Source of the DNA: Leptospiraceae bacterium
Lineage (GTDB): Bacteria > Spirochaetota > Leptospiria > Leptospirales > Leptospiraceae
Assembly (NCBI GenBank): GCA_015075105.1
Contig: JABTUZ010000002.1
Coordinates: forward strand, 220,001 to 284,000
Direction: 5' to 3'
Length of the DNA stretch: 64,000 nucleotides
The notes below the pieces were generated by a model. The model worked only from the letters and a program-made list of their open reading frames with translations, did no database searches and was not told the origin of the DNA. Numbering within the stretch: the stretch's first letter is position 1; the number at the start of each line of letters is the position of its first letter. Positions 37,055 to 46,151 of this stretch are shown one piece after another. The position numbers and the translations under genes are program-made.

Positions 37055-38491
37055 TTGGTAACGATCAAAATTGACGGAGTGGAGCACAAGGTAGATGAAA
37101 CTAAAAATCTCATCGATGCAGTAAAAGAAGTCGGAGTTGATATACCATATTTCTGTTATCATCCCGTATTGAGTATAGTAGGAATGTGCAGAATGTGCCT
37201 GATTGAAATTGAAGGAGTACCGAAACTCCAAGTTGCCTGCAACACTCCTATTAAAGAAGGACTATCCATAATTACCAAAAGCCCAAGAGTAAAAGAAGCC
37301 AGACAAGGAACTATGGAATTTTTACTCATCAACCACCCTCTTGATTGCCCTGTTTGCGATAAATCCGGCGAGTGTGACTTACAAGACAATTCTTTTGGTT
37401 CGGGAGAAGGTGCATCTAAATTTACATTTCCTAAAAGAGAAATCCCTCAAGAAGAAATCGGCGACAATTTAATTATCAATCACAACCGTTGCATCCTTTG
37501 TTATAGGTGTGTAAGATTAGAAAGAGAGCACGTAGGCGAAGCAAATCTCGGACTATTTGAGAGAGGCTACCATTCCATCATTGGTCTTGCAAGCAGTGAG
37601 ACCATTTCTCATAATTACCAAGGAGCACTTTCAGATATTTGCCCGACGGGTGCACTTTTGAACAAGAACATGCTATTCAAATCAAGAGTATGGTGGTATA
37701 AGACAGCTAAGTCTATTTGCCATGGTTGCAGTACAGGTTGCAACGTTGAGACTAACGTCCGTGATAATAAAATGTTCAGATATAAGACAAGAGAAAATCC
37801 TGAACTCGGAATGTATTTTCTATGCGATACAGGTAGATTTGATTTAGAATGGATAAACTCTAACAGGTTGCATTCTTATTTAGACAAAGGTATAGAAAAA
37901 ACAAGCTCAGAAGTGATTTCTAAGATTACAGAAAAAATAAAATCTTCCAAGAAAATTGGTGTAATCGGCGGAGCACGCGAGTCCAATGAAAACTTGTCTT
38001 CGATTCAATCTATTTTGAAAAAAACAGGCAAAGAATTTGTGTTTGAAGTAAGGGTAAATGAAGCCCAGTACAAGCCTACCGAACAAGTTGACTTTTTGCT
38101 TACTAAAGATCGCCACCCGAACACGAAAGGCGCAGTTGACTTAGGCTGCACTTCTAAAAGTGAAATAACAGGAATAGTAAAAGAATTTAACGATGGTGGT
38201 ATAGACTTACTTTTTATTATCAAAGAGGAGATTCCAAAAGGTCTAACAGGAAAAGGGACAATTGTTTTATTGCAGACAAATTTAACAGAAGATACTTCCA
38301 AAGCTGAATATTCTATTCCTATAAAAGTATTTGCAGAGCAAACTGGAACATTTACGAACAAAAATGGAGTTAAGCAGAATTTTGAACTATCATTGATTCC
38401 TGTACAGGGACTACCTTCATCTGGAGAATTTTTCTTTAGGCTGTCCAATGAACTATTAAACAAAAAGGAGCTTGCAGTTGGCAACCGTTAA
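37055..38491 (+). CDS. nuoG: NADH-quinone oxidoreductase subunit G-like iron-sulphur protein
   Basis: 478 residues with a TTG start supported by GGAGG 9 bases upstream. Iron-sulphur sites in NuoG order: the 2Fe-2S site [15 protein letters not shown] with VACNTP, the His/Cys site [17 protein letters not shown], the 4Fe-4S site CILCYRCVR and CPTGALL, and an additional [12 protein letters not shown]. The molybdopterin-oxidoreductase-like C-terminus is shortened. NuoG is part of the peripheral arm of complex I. It overlaps nuoI by 14 bp; nuoH is not between them. Confidence 0.88.
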   Translation: MVTIKIDGVEHKVDETKNLIDAVKEVGVDIPYFCYHPVLSIVGMCRMCLIEIEGVPKLQVACNTPIKEGLSIITKSPRVKEARQGTMEFLLINHPLDCPVCDKSGECDLQDNSFGSGEGASKFTFPKREIPQEEIGDNLIINHNRCILCYRCVRLEREHVGEANLGLFERGYHSIIGLASSETISHNYQGALSDICPTGALLNKNMLFKSRVWWYKTAKSICHGCSTGCNVETNVRDNKMFRYKTRENPELGMYFLCDTGRFDLEWINSNRLHSYLDKGIEKTSSEVISKITEKIKSSKKIGVIGGARESNENLSSIQSILKKTGKEFVFEVRVNEAQYKPTEQVDFLLTKDRHPNTKGAVDLGCTSKSEITGIVKEFNDGGIDLLFIIKEEIPKGLTGKGTIVLLQTNLTEDTSKAEYSIPIKVFAEQTGTFTNKNGVKQNFELSLIPVQGLPSSGEFFFRLSNELLNKKELAVGNR

Positions 38492-39005
38492 TGTAGTGAA
38501 TGTGGCTGAACGCCATAAGTTTTCCTGGTACGAAAAATTTTATTTTTATTCTATATTTGTAGGGATGTGGATCACCTTAAAGCACTTTGTAAAAACTGCC
38601 TTCTTCGGTGGAGCTGTCACACTCGAATACCCTGAAAAAACCAGAAAGTATTCTTCAAGATTTCGCGGCAAGCACTCACTAAAAAGAGACGAAGAGGGAA
38701 GAGAAAGATGTACTTCCTGTTTTTGTTGTATGTGGATTTGCCCTGCCGACGCAATCAAAATCGAGGCCGGTGCAGTCACTCCTGAAATACAGCATCTTCA
38801 CCCTGAGGACAAGTACGCTAAAAAATTTGAAGTTGACCTACTTAGGTGTATTTTTTGCGGATTGTGTGAGGAAGCCTGCCCGAAAGGAGCTATCTATGTA
38901 GATGGTACAGGTGAAATGGCTGCTGATAACAGACAAGACTTGATTCTTACCAAAGAAATGATGACTGAAAAAATTGGTGGTCCAATTAAAGGTAGAAGAC
39001 TGTAA
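38478..39005 (+). CDS. nuoI: NADH-quinone oxidoreductase subunit I (two 4Fe-4S clusters)
   Basis: 175 residues from the TTG at 38478. That start is chosen over the TTG at 38472 because AAAAGGAG (38463-38470) is 7 bases from it but only 1 from the other. The two clusters are [18 protein letters not shown] and [18 protein letters not shown], with the N-terminal [13 protein letters not shown] typical of NuoI. It passes electrons in the hydrophilic arm of complex I. Overlaps nuoG, so it is translationally coupled. Confidence 0.92.
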   Translation: MATVNVVNVAERHKFSWYEKFYFYSIFVGMWITLKHFVKTAFFGGAVTLEYPEKTRKYSSRFRGKHSLKRDEEGRERCTSCFCCMWICPADAIKIEAGAVTPEIQHLHPEDKYAKKFEVDLLRCIFCGLCEEACPKGAIYVDGTGEMAADNRQDLILTKEMMTEKIGGPIKGRRL

Positions 39006-39042
39006 TAGAATTCTATCTTGTATTCAAGATTTATTTAGAAAT

Positions 39043-40146
39043 TTAAAAGATGCCTCTAAGTGAGCTAGAGATTCTATTTACATTATCTTTAGTTAAATTC
39101 GGATAAATAGGAATACAATGACCTCTTTGAAATAGTCTTTCTGCATTTGGAAAATCGCTATTTGACAAATTCATTGTTCTGTGAATTGGCTCTTTAATTG
39201 TTCTGTCTGTCGCAATATGGATCGAGTCAAAATATCTTTGTACCTCATCGTAAGGTTTCCCTACCACAATAGGAAATCTATTGAATTGATCTTCTCCTAC
39301 TTTCTTAAAATACGTTTCGTGTGACGAGCCTAAAAGAGATTGAAGATAGGCTTGAGCAATTTTTCTTTTTCGATCTACAATAATACCGAGCTTGGACAAT
39401 TGCTCAATACCGATCGCTGCCTGATAGTCGATTAGGCTATAATCTAATTGCAGACTTATTTGTTTTCTGTCTTTGCACTTCTCAGGAATATATGATCGAA
39501 TGCTTGGTGCGTATTTGTCGTTTGAGGTTGTTAAAATTGCACCATTCCCTATCGTAATCACAGAATCCATGGAGAGCCCACAAATAGAAATTGTTCCTTG
39601 TTTACCTACTTTCACCTCGTCTGAGTCTGCACCAACTGCTTCAGAAAAGTCTTCGATTACAGGGACTTCTCCTGTTTCGTAATCAGAAATTTTCAGTAAT
39701 CCTCCAAAAGAATGACTGAATATAGCTGCTTTAATATTTTCTGAATGAATTTTTGACTTTACGGATTCTAGATCCGGATGAAAAGAATTCTTTCCTAAAT
39801 CCACAACAACAGGAATCGCCTTCATGAGTAAGATTGCATTTAAGGCAGAAGGATGAGAAAAAGAAGATAGAAGAATTTTGTCTCCCTCTTGAATTTCTAA
39901 ACTAAGTAGAGCCAAATGGTATGCAGAAAAAATTGAATTTACTGCAATTGGATTTTTCAGACCGAGTGTTGACTTAAAATCTTTTTCAAACCGTTCAACT
40001 ACACTGCCTGCCTCTAATTGATCTTCGATTAAACAATCCAGCACTCTTTCCAATTCTTCCTTAGACAGAGTGGGCTTTCTATATTCGATCCTTCTCGAAA
40101 TAGATTTTGTTTTTTCAATGAGTTCTAAACCAATTGGAATTGCCAT
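39043..40146 (-). CDS. DegT/DnrJ/EryC1-like protein lacking the PLP lysine
   Basis: 367 residues of the sugar aminotransferase fold: RKPTLSKEELERVLDCL, LEAGSVVERFEKDF, LKNPIAVNSIFSAYHLAL, FSHPSALNAI, VPVIEDFSEAVGA (with the PLP-ring Asp). Where family members read SxxxxKxxTTGEGG, this protein has ICGLSMDSVITIGNGA (188-203), so the Schiff-base lysine is absent (Met193-Asp194-Ser195). It is unlikely to be a normal aminotransferase. An 11-bp inverted repeat covers its start codon. It is convergent to nuoI. Confidence 0.75.
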   Translation of the reverse strand: MAIPIGLELIEKTKSISRRIEYRKPTLSKEELERVLDCLIEDQLEAGSVVERFEKDFKSTLGLKNPIAVNSIFSAYHLALLSLEIQEGDKILLSSFSHPSALNAILLMKAIPVVVDLGKNSFHPDLESVKSKIHSENIKAAIFSHSFGGLLKISDYETGEVPVIEDFSEAVGADSDEVKVGKQGTISICGLSMDSVITIGNGAILTTSNDKYAPSIRSYIPEKCKDRKQISLQLDYSLIDYQAAIGIEQLSKLGIIVDRKRKIAQAYLQSLLGSSHETYFKKVGEDQFNRFPIVVGKPYDEVQRYFDSIHIATDRTIKEPIHRTMNLSNSDFPNAERLFQRGHCIPIYPNLTKDNVNRISSSLRGIF

Positions 40147-40180
40147 ATTATGTCACATATACTTAATGAGACATAATATG
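40144..40180. promoter_or_regulatory. 11-bp inverted repeat covering the start codon of the DegT-like gene
   Basis: CATATTATGTC (40144-40154) and GACATAATATG (40170-40180) are perfect reverse complements around a 15-base centre. On the minus strand the ATG start is the last three bases of the repeat and no Shine-Dalgarno is seen. It is either an operator or an mRNA hairpin masking the start. Confidence 0.5.
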
Positions 40181-40344
40181 TAAAGAAATAATTATAAATA
40201 TTTTTTGGAATTTTTGTATAAATAACAGAAAGCACAACTCGAAAAAAAACCCTTCTAAAGTTTTTGCAGTAGATTTGTGGTTTTTAAAATTTTCATAAGC
40301 TTGTAAGTTTTCAATTTCTCCGATACTTTCTATAGAGGAGATTT

Positions 40345-42924
40345 ATGAATTCTGTTATTTCTAAAGAAACCGAAACAATATTCCTTTGCAAAGCCTGTGA
40401 AACGAGATCAAGAATTAGTTTAGCTTTTCCTGAAGACGGGATTTATAGAATTACATGCTACAACTGCAATACTCCTTCTAAAGCAAAAATACAAAACGGA
40501 AAATTTATTTTTCTAGAAGAAGTTACAGAAGAAAAAAATAATTTTTCTCTCGATACACTTTTTCAGGACAAAGAAAAATTACAGAAAGAAGAACTATCTG
40601 AATTTATTTCTAATTCAAAAGAAAGGGAGCAACAAAATAGTAAAAAGCCAGATCCGTCTCCGGTATCAAAGTTTTTAAGAAAAGCAATTAGTGATATTAA
40701 AGAAAAAAAATGGATTCCGTTATTTAAAAAAGAGACTTCTAATTTTACTCAACCGTTTATACGCTCTATAAAATTTCAGAAAAAAATTAATGTAAATAAT
40801 TTCAGCAGTAATAAAAAAATCCTTTTTCTCACAGTTCCAGTTATATTTTTTTTGATTCTTACGGGGTGGAATATTTTTGAGATTTCTAATTATAAATCAG
40901 AGATAAATACTCTTTTAGCAGAGTTGAATAAAAACAAACCATCAAAGATACTCGACTCAAATGGAAAAATAGTTTCAGAGATTTTTCAAAAAAGAACAAG
41001 CTCTATGAAAATAGGTGATTATCCAAATGATTTAAAAAAAATAATCCTGAGAATAGAAGACAATAATTTTTACTCTCACTTTGGCATAAATGTGTTTTCA
41101 ATATTTCGAGCAATGGCGGTTAACGTACTTTCATTTGAGTACAAGCAAGGAGCTTCTACAATTACGCAACAACTCGCAAGAATACTAATCAACAATAGAA
41201 AAAAAAGTATATTTAGAAAGATCAAAGAAGCACAAATCGCTTTTGCTCTGGAATTATCTTTAACAAAGGATCAAATTTTAGAAGCGTATCTAAACCAAGT
41301 GTATCTCGGGCATGGTGCTTTTGGGTTCGGGGATGCTGCAAGATTTTACTTTGATAAGCAAATTACCGATTTATCTCAAAACGAAATTATCTTACTCGCT
41401 TCTTTAGCTTCTGCCCCAGGAAAATATTCTCCTATAAAAAATCCGGAAACTTCAAAGATTAGACTAAAATCTCTTTACACTTTGCTAACAGATAAAGGAT
41501 TTATCAAAGAATACCAAGAATCTGAAATAAACCTATTATACAATTCTTTAAAAAGAAAGCCATCGGATACTGTTTTTAATACAAGACTCGATAAAGCACC
41601 TTATGTAACAGAGCATATCAGAGAATTACTAAAGTCCATCGACCCAACAATTAGTATTTATGAGCAGGGAGGATATACAGTTGAAACTACTCTGAATGTA
41701 GAAATTCAAGATACGTTAGACGATATAGTAAAAACTCATTTGAATAATCTTCTTTTGAGTAAGCAAGTAGTGAAAACAAAAATTATCGGTGGACAAAAAG
41801 TTAAAGACGATAGAAAAATCGACAACAACGATCTCCAAGCAGCAGTGATTGGCGTAAATCCAACTTCCGGGGAAATTTTATTTTTTCATGGAGGTAGAGA
41901 ATTTTCCTCACTAAATCAATTCAATCGCGCTATTCAAATGAGAAGACAAACAGGCTCTACTATCAAACCCATTCTTTATGCGGCAGCCATTGACTCAGGC
42001 GCAGTTCATTCTGGAACAAGAGTGCTAGATGCACCGATTTTATTTAGAGGGATGAAAGGCCAAAAAAACTGGGCACCAGACAATATAGGAATGACTTACG
42101 ACGGAGAAATCAGTGTTAGAGAAGCCTTGATCCGATCCAAAAATACTGCCGCAGTTCAAGTAGCAGAAAAATTAGGCTCTGAAGGAATAGATAAATACTA
42201 TTCTTTGTTCTTTTTTCCTGATACAAAAGAAAAACAAAAACGATTCAGAAATGATTTGTCGGTTTCTTTGGGTACTTTAGAGATTTCTCCTTTAGAAATG
42301 GCGATTGCTTTTGGAGCGTTCTCAAATGACGGGAAAATTGTAAGACCAACTCTAATTAAAAAAATAACCGATAACACAGGTAAGATAATATATACAAAAG
42401 AAAATAAAGACGAGTTCAATTTAAAAATCCCTAAAGAGAGAAATGTGATTTCGCCTGACGCATCTGAAGTCATTGTGAGTATAATAAAATCGAGCGCCAA
42501 TGCAAGTGGTTTTCGTTCAACAGGCATTAAATCAGAGATTGCCGGAAAAACTGGAACTACAAATGATTACAAAGACGCTTGGTTTATCGGTACAAGAAAA
42601 AATTTTGCGATGGCTGTCTGGGTTGGTTACGATGACCAGTCTTACGGGATGGGAAACAGAGGTATGGGTGCAGTGTTTGCTGCACCTCTTTGGGGGAAGA
42701 TTGGGAAAAAAATTGAAGACTTAAATCTTATGCCAAAAGAAAATTTTACTTTTTCAAAAAGAGCGACCTTCCATAAGATTTGTAAAGATTCTGGAGACTT
42801 AGCATCGGATACTTGTGTAAACACTTTATCGGAGATTTTTTCTTCCAATGGAATTCCAAGTAAAATTTGTAACTTAAAGCATACTAAGTCAACAAAAAGA
42901 GAGATATTAAAAAAAATCTTCTGA
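40345..42924 (+). CDS. class A penicillin-binding protein with N-terminal cytoplasmic zinc ribbon (PBP1A-like)
   Basis: 859 residues. The N-terminus has a zinc-ribbon pattern C15-xx-C18 and C38-xx-C41, then a charged linker, then a membrane helix at 158-178. Outside are GT51 (IEDNNFYSHFG with Glu237; QGASTITQQLAR, 267-278) and transpeptidase motifs S537-T-I-K540, S597-K-N599 and K734-T-G736. This is the more canonical of the two class A PBPs in the window. A 157-residue cytoplasmic head with a zinc ribbon is unusual for the family. Good Shine-Dalgarno GAGGAG. It starts a run of three genes. Confidence 0.92.
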   Translation: MNSVISKETETIFLCKACETRSRISLAFPEDGIYRITCYNCNTPSKAKIQNGKFIFLEEVTEEKNNFSLDTLFQDKEKLQKEELSEFISNSKEREQQNSKKPDPSPVSKFLRKAISDIKEKKWIPLFKKETSNFTQPFIRSIKFQKKINVNNFSSNKKILFLTVPVIFFLILTGWNIFEISNYKSEINTLLAELNKNKPSKILDSNGKIVSEIFQKRTSSMKIGDYPNDLKKIILRIEDNNFYSHFGINVFSIFRAMAVNVLSFEYKQGASTITQQLARILINNRKKSIFRKIKEAQIAFALELSLTKDQILEAYLNQVYLGHGAFGFGDAARFYFDKQITDLSQNEIILLASLASAPGKYSPIKNPETSKIRLKSLYTLLTDKGFIKEYQESEINLLYNSLKRKPSDTVFNTRLDKAPYVTEHIRELLKSIDPTISIYEQGGYTVETTLNVEIQDTLDDIVKTHLNNLLLSKQVVKTKIIGGQKVKDDRKIDNNDLQAAVIGVNPTSGEILFFHGGREFSSLNQFNRAIQMRRQTGSTIKPILYAAAIDSGAVHSGTRVLDAPILFRGMKGQKNWAPDNIGMTYDGEISVREALIRSKNTAAVQVAEKLGSEGIDKYYSLFFFPDTKEKQKRFRNDLSVSLGTLEISPLEMAIAFGAFSNDGKIVRPTLIKKITDNTGKIIYTKENKDEFNLKIPKERNVISPDASEVIVSIIKSSANASGFRSTGIKSEIAGKTGTTNDYKDAWFIGTRKNFAMAVWVGYDDQSYGMGNRGMGAVFAAPLWGKIGKKIEDLNLMPKENFTFSKRATFHKICKDSGDLASDTCVNTLSEIFSSNGIPSKICNLKHTKSTKREILKKIF

Positions 42925-42925
42925 C

Positions 42926-43879
42926 ATGTCGTATTTAAAATGGATTAGTATAGCATTCTTTCTTTTTGGACCTACTTGGTCTATCTCATCGAGAGATGCC
43001 ATGTCCTTTTACGAAGAGGCTTACAAAATTGAAAAAATTTCTCCACTACTTTCTATCCCTCTCTACGAGAAAGCAATATCAGTAAATACGAATAAGCAAG
43101 TTTTAAAAACGTGCGTTAGTCGTCTTAGGTATTTCTATCTAAAATTTGGTAAAAATGAAGAAGCTATTCTTTTAAGACAAAAGTTCGGGTCAGAGTTTGT
43201 TGGAAATAAAAACATAGAATCACTTATAGAATCTATTAGCAATGAAATTGGAGTTAGCCCCTCCTATTTATCGAGTATTGCATACTTATCTTCTAAAAGT
43301 GATGAAAAACCTGTTCACCGATTAACAGAAATTCTAAACTCAAATCCAAATAACAAACTATTTCGATTTATTTTTTCTTTAAAAATGACTCTAAGAGATT
43401 ATTCATCTCTAAAAAAATTATTTGAATTAAATCCAAGCTCTGAGCCATTTTTAAAATTAGCCTTTCTTGTTAAATCAGAAGCCGAGGAAGCCGATAGTTT
43501 GCTTGATGAATTGGGAGCCGATGAGCCTCTATCTCTAAAAAGAAAATCTGATTTATTGTATTTAAAAGGAATGAGACTTCGCAGTAAAAAACAAATGAAA
43601 CTAAGCGCAAGATTTTTTTTAATGAGCTCTTCTTACTCAAGAAAAGATAGAGGAATTCTTGAAGCCGCAAGAACATTGATCGCAGCAGGTAAAAAAAGTG
43701 AAGGGTGTGGCTTAATAAAACCTTCGCTTAAAATAGAAAATGAATCTGATGAAATCCTTTTATATTATTGCTCAGAAAAATCCCGTAATAAATTAAAGCA
43801 AGTTCGTTCCAGTATCCAAGTTTTATCTGAAAAAGAAAATAATCTCTTTTTTAAACGTGTCTTAAATGAAATACGCTAA
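42926..43879 (+). CDS. exported helical-repeat (TPR-like) protein
   Basis: 317 residues with a signal peptide (1-20). The rest is alpha-helical with repeat-like units (AMSFYEEAYKIEKISPLLSIP, LYEKAISVNTNKQVLKTC, LARFFLMSSSYSRKDRGILEAARTLIAAG-like), consistent with a TPR/Sel1-type scaffold, though no repeat matches the TPR consensus strictly. It begins 1 bp after the PBP stop and overlaps the next gene by 14 bp, so it is probably a periplasmic partner of that PBP, which is inference. Confidence 0.65.
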   Translation: MSYLKWISIAFFLFGPTWSISSRDAMSFYEEAYKIEKISPLLSIPLYEKAISVNTNKQVLKTCVSRLRYFYLKFGKNEEAILLRQKFGSEFVGNKNIESLIESISNEIGVSPSYLSSIAYLSSKSDEKPVHRLTEILNSNPNNKLFRFIFSLKMTLRDYSSLKKLFELNPSSEPFLKLAFLVKSEAEEADSLLDELGADEPLSLKRKSDLLYLKGMRLRSKKQMKLSARFFLMSSSYSRKDRGILEAARTLIAAGKKSEGCGLIKPSLKIENESDEILLYYCSEKSRNKLKQVRSSIQVLSEKENNLFFKRVLNEIR

Positions 43880-44360
43880 TTCTAAAACCAAAAAGATTTT
43901 ATGGAATAAGCATTGTGTTTATACGATTTTTATTTTGTTTTGCATACACCCAAACTTATACTCTCAATCCAAAAGTCCATTTTGGGATAAACAGAGCACA
44001 GACATTGCCCTGATTTTACCAAATACTCAAATCGAGATTTGTTTAGCTAAGTCAAACTTCAATTATACCAATCACCCAAACACGGTAGATTGTAAAATTT
44101 TTGATAAAGAAAATTTTTTGTCAACGGTTGGTGAGCTTATGCCGCTTGGTAATGAATTCAAAGAAATAAAATTTGTATTAAAAAAAACCAATTCTCAAAA
44201 TATTTATATCAAGGTCAAACTTGAAGAAGTATCTTATGAATTTCTTTCTATAATTTATAATAAAAATCTAAATAGTTATTTTTTAGAACTTAAAAATCAC
44301 GAAAATAAATATTATCTCTATTCTTTAAATCCGAATAAAATTTTTTTCCCGTCGGAATAA
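43866..44360 (+). CDS. exported protein of unknown function
   Basis: 164 residues. A positively charged start (MKYANSKTKKILWNKH) precedes a hydrophobic core (VYTIFILFCI) and a likely cleavage after NLYS. The mature part is beta-prone with two Cys (EICLAKSNF, DCKIF) that could form a disulphide. Translation is probably coupled to the TPR-like gene (14-bp overlap). The last 71 bp overlap nudL on the other strand. Confidence 0.6.
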   Translation: MKYANSKTKKILWNKHCVYTIFILFCIHPNLYSQSKSPFWDKQSTDIALILPNTQIEICLAKSNFNYTNHPNTVDCKIFDKENFLSTVGELMPLGNEFKEIKFVLKKTNSQNIYIKVKLEEVSYEFLSIIYNKNLNSYFLELKNHENKYYLYSLNPNKIFFPSE

Positions 44361-44967
44361 AAAAAGGTGGAGTAGATATATTTGGTTTTACTTGTTGTGG
44401 TGTTCTCTGAAATCCAAGAAAGTCTTTCAAAAACTGCAATATGATTTCACAGGTAGCTCCCCATATTAGCCCGACATCGTGCTGAAAATAATAAATAAAA
44501 CCGGGAGGATGTGGTTTGTATTCTATTGTATAAAAAGGTAGATTAAAAAATTCAGAAAACTTCACTGTAAATAAATACTCGACCTCTTCGCTTAAATCAA
44601 ATTGAAAGTTACCAGAATAAACTCCAACATAAGATACGATTTGATACCCTGTTCGAGTTTTGATTTCAGAATACTTCCCAAGGATTTTTATAAACTCTTT
44701 TGGCTCGCCTGTTTCTTCTTCCCATTCTCTAAGCCCAGTTTCTTCCAAACTTCGGTCTGACTCGGAATACATTCCTCCTGGAAAAGAAATTTGTCCGGCG
44801 TGATTTTTTAAGGTCTCACTTCTCTTTGTCAAGATCAAAGATAAATCACCATTTGTATCTTTAAAGATAGGAATTACAACAGAAGACAATTTATAATCTT
44901 CATCTATTAAATCAGAACTCATTACGTCTCTTAGTCCTTTTTGAATATTTAAAAAATCCGAATCCAA
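44290..44967 (-). CDS. Nudix hydrolase, CoA pyrophosphatase type (NudL)
   Basis: 225 residues. Nudix box GGMYSESDRSLEETGLREWEEETGE fits GX5EX7REUXEEXGU. The preceding SLILTKRSETLKNHAGQISFPGG matches the UPF0035 motif of the CoA/acyl-CoA pyrophosphatase subgroup. It would cleave CoA to phosphopantetheine and 3',5'-ADP. It starts 5 bp after the rnd stop, so they form an operon. Confidence 0.88.
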   Translation of the reverse strand: MDSDFLNIQKGLRDVMSSDLIDEDYKLSSVVIPIFKDTNGDLSLILTKRSETLKNHAGQISFPGGMYSESDRSLEETGLREWEEETGEPKEFIKILGKYSEIKTRTGYQIVSYVGVYSGNFQFDLSEEVEYLFTVKFSEFFNLPFYTIEYKPHPPGFIYYFQHDVGLIWGATCEIILQFLKDFLGFQRTPQQVKPNISTPPFFIPTGKKFYSDLKNRDNIYFRDF

Positions 44968-44972
44968 TAGTA

Positions 44973-46139
44973 TTACTTTTCTCTTGCAGGAAGAATTGGT
45001 AAATCTTTTATGAAATTGTCGTAGTTTTCATTATTGAGTGCAGCAAGAATAGATGGCGCATAACGTATTTTTTTCCATTCAGAAAATAGTCCTGTTGACT
45101 CGATTTCTTGGATTGTTTTTGGACTTGTTTTGGCTAAGAGTACTAAATTTTTATTGGACGGGGCAATAGAATGATCCATATTTCGAATATTCATTAGCTT
45201 CATTCTCCACATTTTCAACAATTGAAAATTTTTTTCTTCCTCCTCTGATAATTCAGGAATATCTTTGGAGGCATGTATTTTTTCTAAAGGCTCTCCTTTA
45301 GGTTCATGCAAAATTTTTAGTATTTCTGTTCCATACTTATTACCTGCAATTCCAATTACAAAATTCTTATCATTTTTATTCTTTACAATTTTTGCAATAG
45401 ACTCATTATTCAATATCCTAAATGGCGCTCTATTCAATCTCTTGGCTTTCTCTTCTCTAAATTCTAAAATATCTAAAATATTTCTTCTTTCTATTGGTAG
45501 ATAGTGAACAATTTCTGGAAATTTTTGCCATTGAATCGGGTTAGGTTCTTTTAGTTTTGGTTCTTCTTTTGCAATCTTTTCAAATTCAGAATTTGCTTCT
45601 TCTATTAAATTATTTCTTGTCAATGTAGAACATATTTGATTCCAAATAGATTCTAAATACGCTGTATCTAAAACTGCATAAGTCAATTGATTTTCTTGCA
45701 AGGGCCTTTTTTCCCAGTTAGACTTTTGCTCGGTTTTAGAAAGTTTAACGTGGTGGTATTTCTCTACTAAATAATTTAATGAATTGTGTTCCATGTTCAG
45801 TAGCTTCGAGCTATACAAGGTATCTGCGATATTTTGAAACGAAAAACCAAAATCTTTTTTCAATGCCTTAATATCATCTGAGGCAGAATGAAATATTTTT
45901 AAAAAAGACTTGCTTTCAAAAACTTCACCGAGACCGCTCAAATCAAACCCTTGAAGCGGGTCTAAAATATAGTTCTTTCCGTTTGAAGTTATTTGAATCA
46001 GGCAAACCTTTGAGAAGTATGCATAGTACCCTGAAGATTCTGTGTCAATCGAAAGAGTCCCCGAGCTACCAAGACCGGCAAGAAAGATTTCTAGGTTCTT
46101 TTTAGTGTTTATGAAATTGTAGTTAGAATTGATTTGCAT
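44973..46139 (-). CDS. rnd: ribonuclease D
   Basis: 388 residues. DEDD exonuclease domain: LSIDTESSGYYAYFSKVCLIQI (Asp-x-Glu), FHSASDDIKALKKDFG, NLVEKYHHVKLSKTEQKSNWEKRPL-type segment and YAVLDTAYL. An HRDC domain follows (RRNILDILEFREEKAKRLNRAPF). Trims tRNA 3' ends. It is divergent from purF with only about 12 bp (or 42 bp) between the starts. A second, shorter RNase D-like protein lies at 61246. Confidence 0.93.
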   Translation of the reverse strand: MQINSNYNFINTKKNLEIFLAGLGSSGTLSIDTESSGYYAYFSKVCLIQITSNGKNYILDPLQGFDLSGLGEVFESKSFLKIFHSASDDIKALKKDFGFSFQNIADTLYSSKLLNMEHNSLNYLVEKYHHVKLSKTEQKSNWEKRPLQENQLTYAVLDTAYLESIWNQICSTLTRNNLIEEANSEFEKIAKEEPKLKEPNPIQWQKFPEIVHYLPIERRNILDILEFREEKAKRLNRAPFRILNNESIAKIVKNKNDKNFVIGIAGNKYGTEILKILHEPKGEPLEKIHASKDIPELSEEEEKNFQLLKMWRMKLMNIRNMDHSIAPSNKNLVLLAKTSPKTIQEIESTGLFSEWKKIRYAPSILAALNNENYDNFIKDLPILPAREK

Positions 46140-46151
46140 GAAAAGTAGCAG

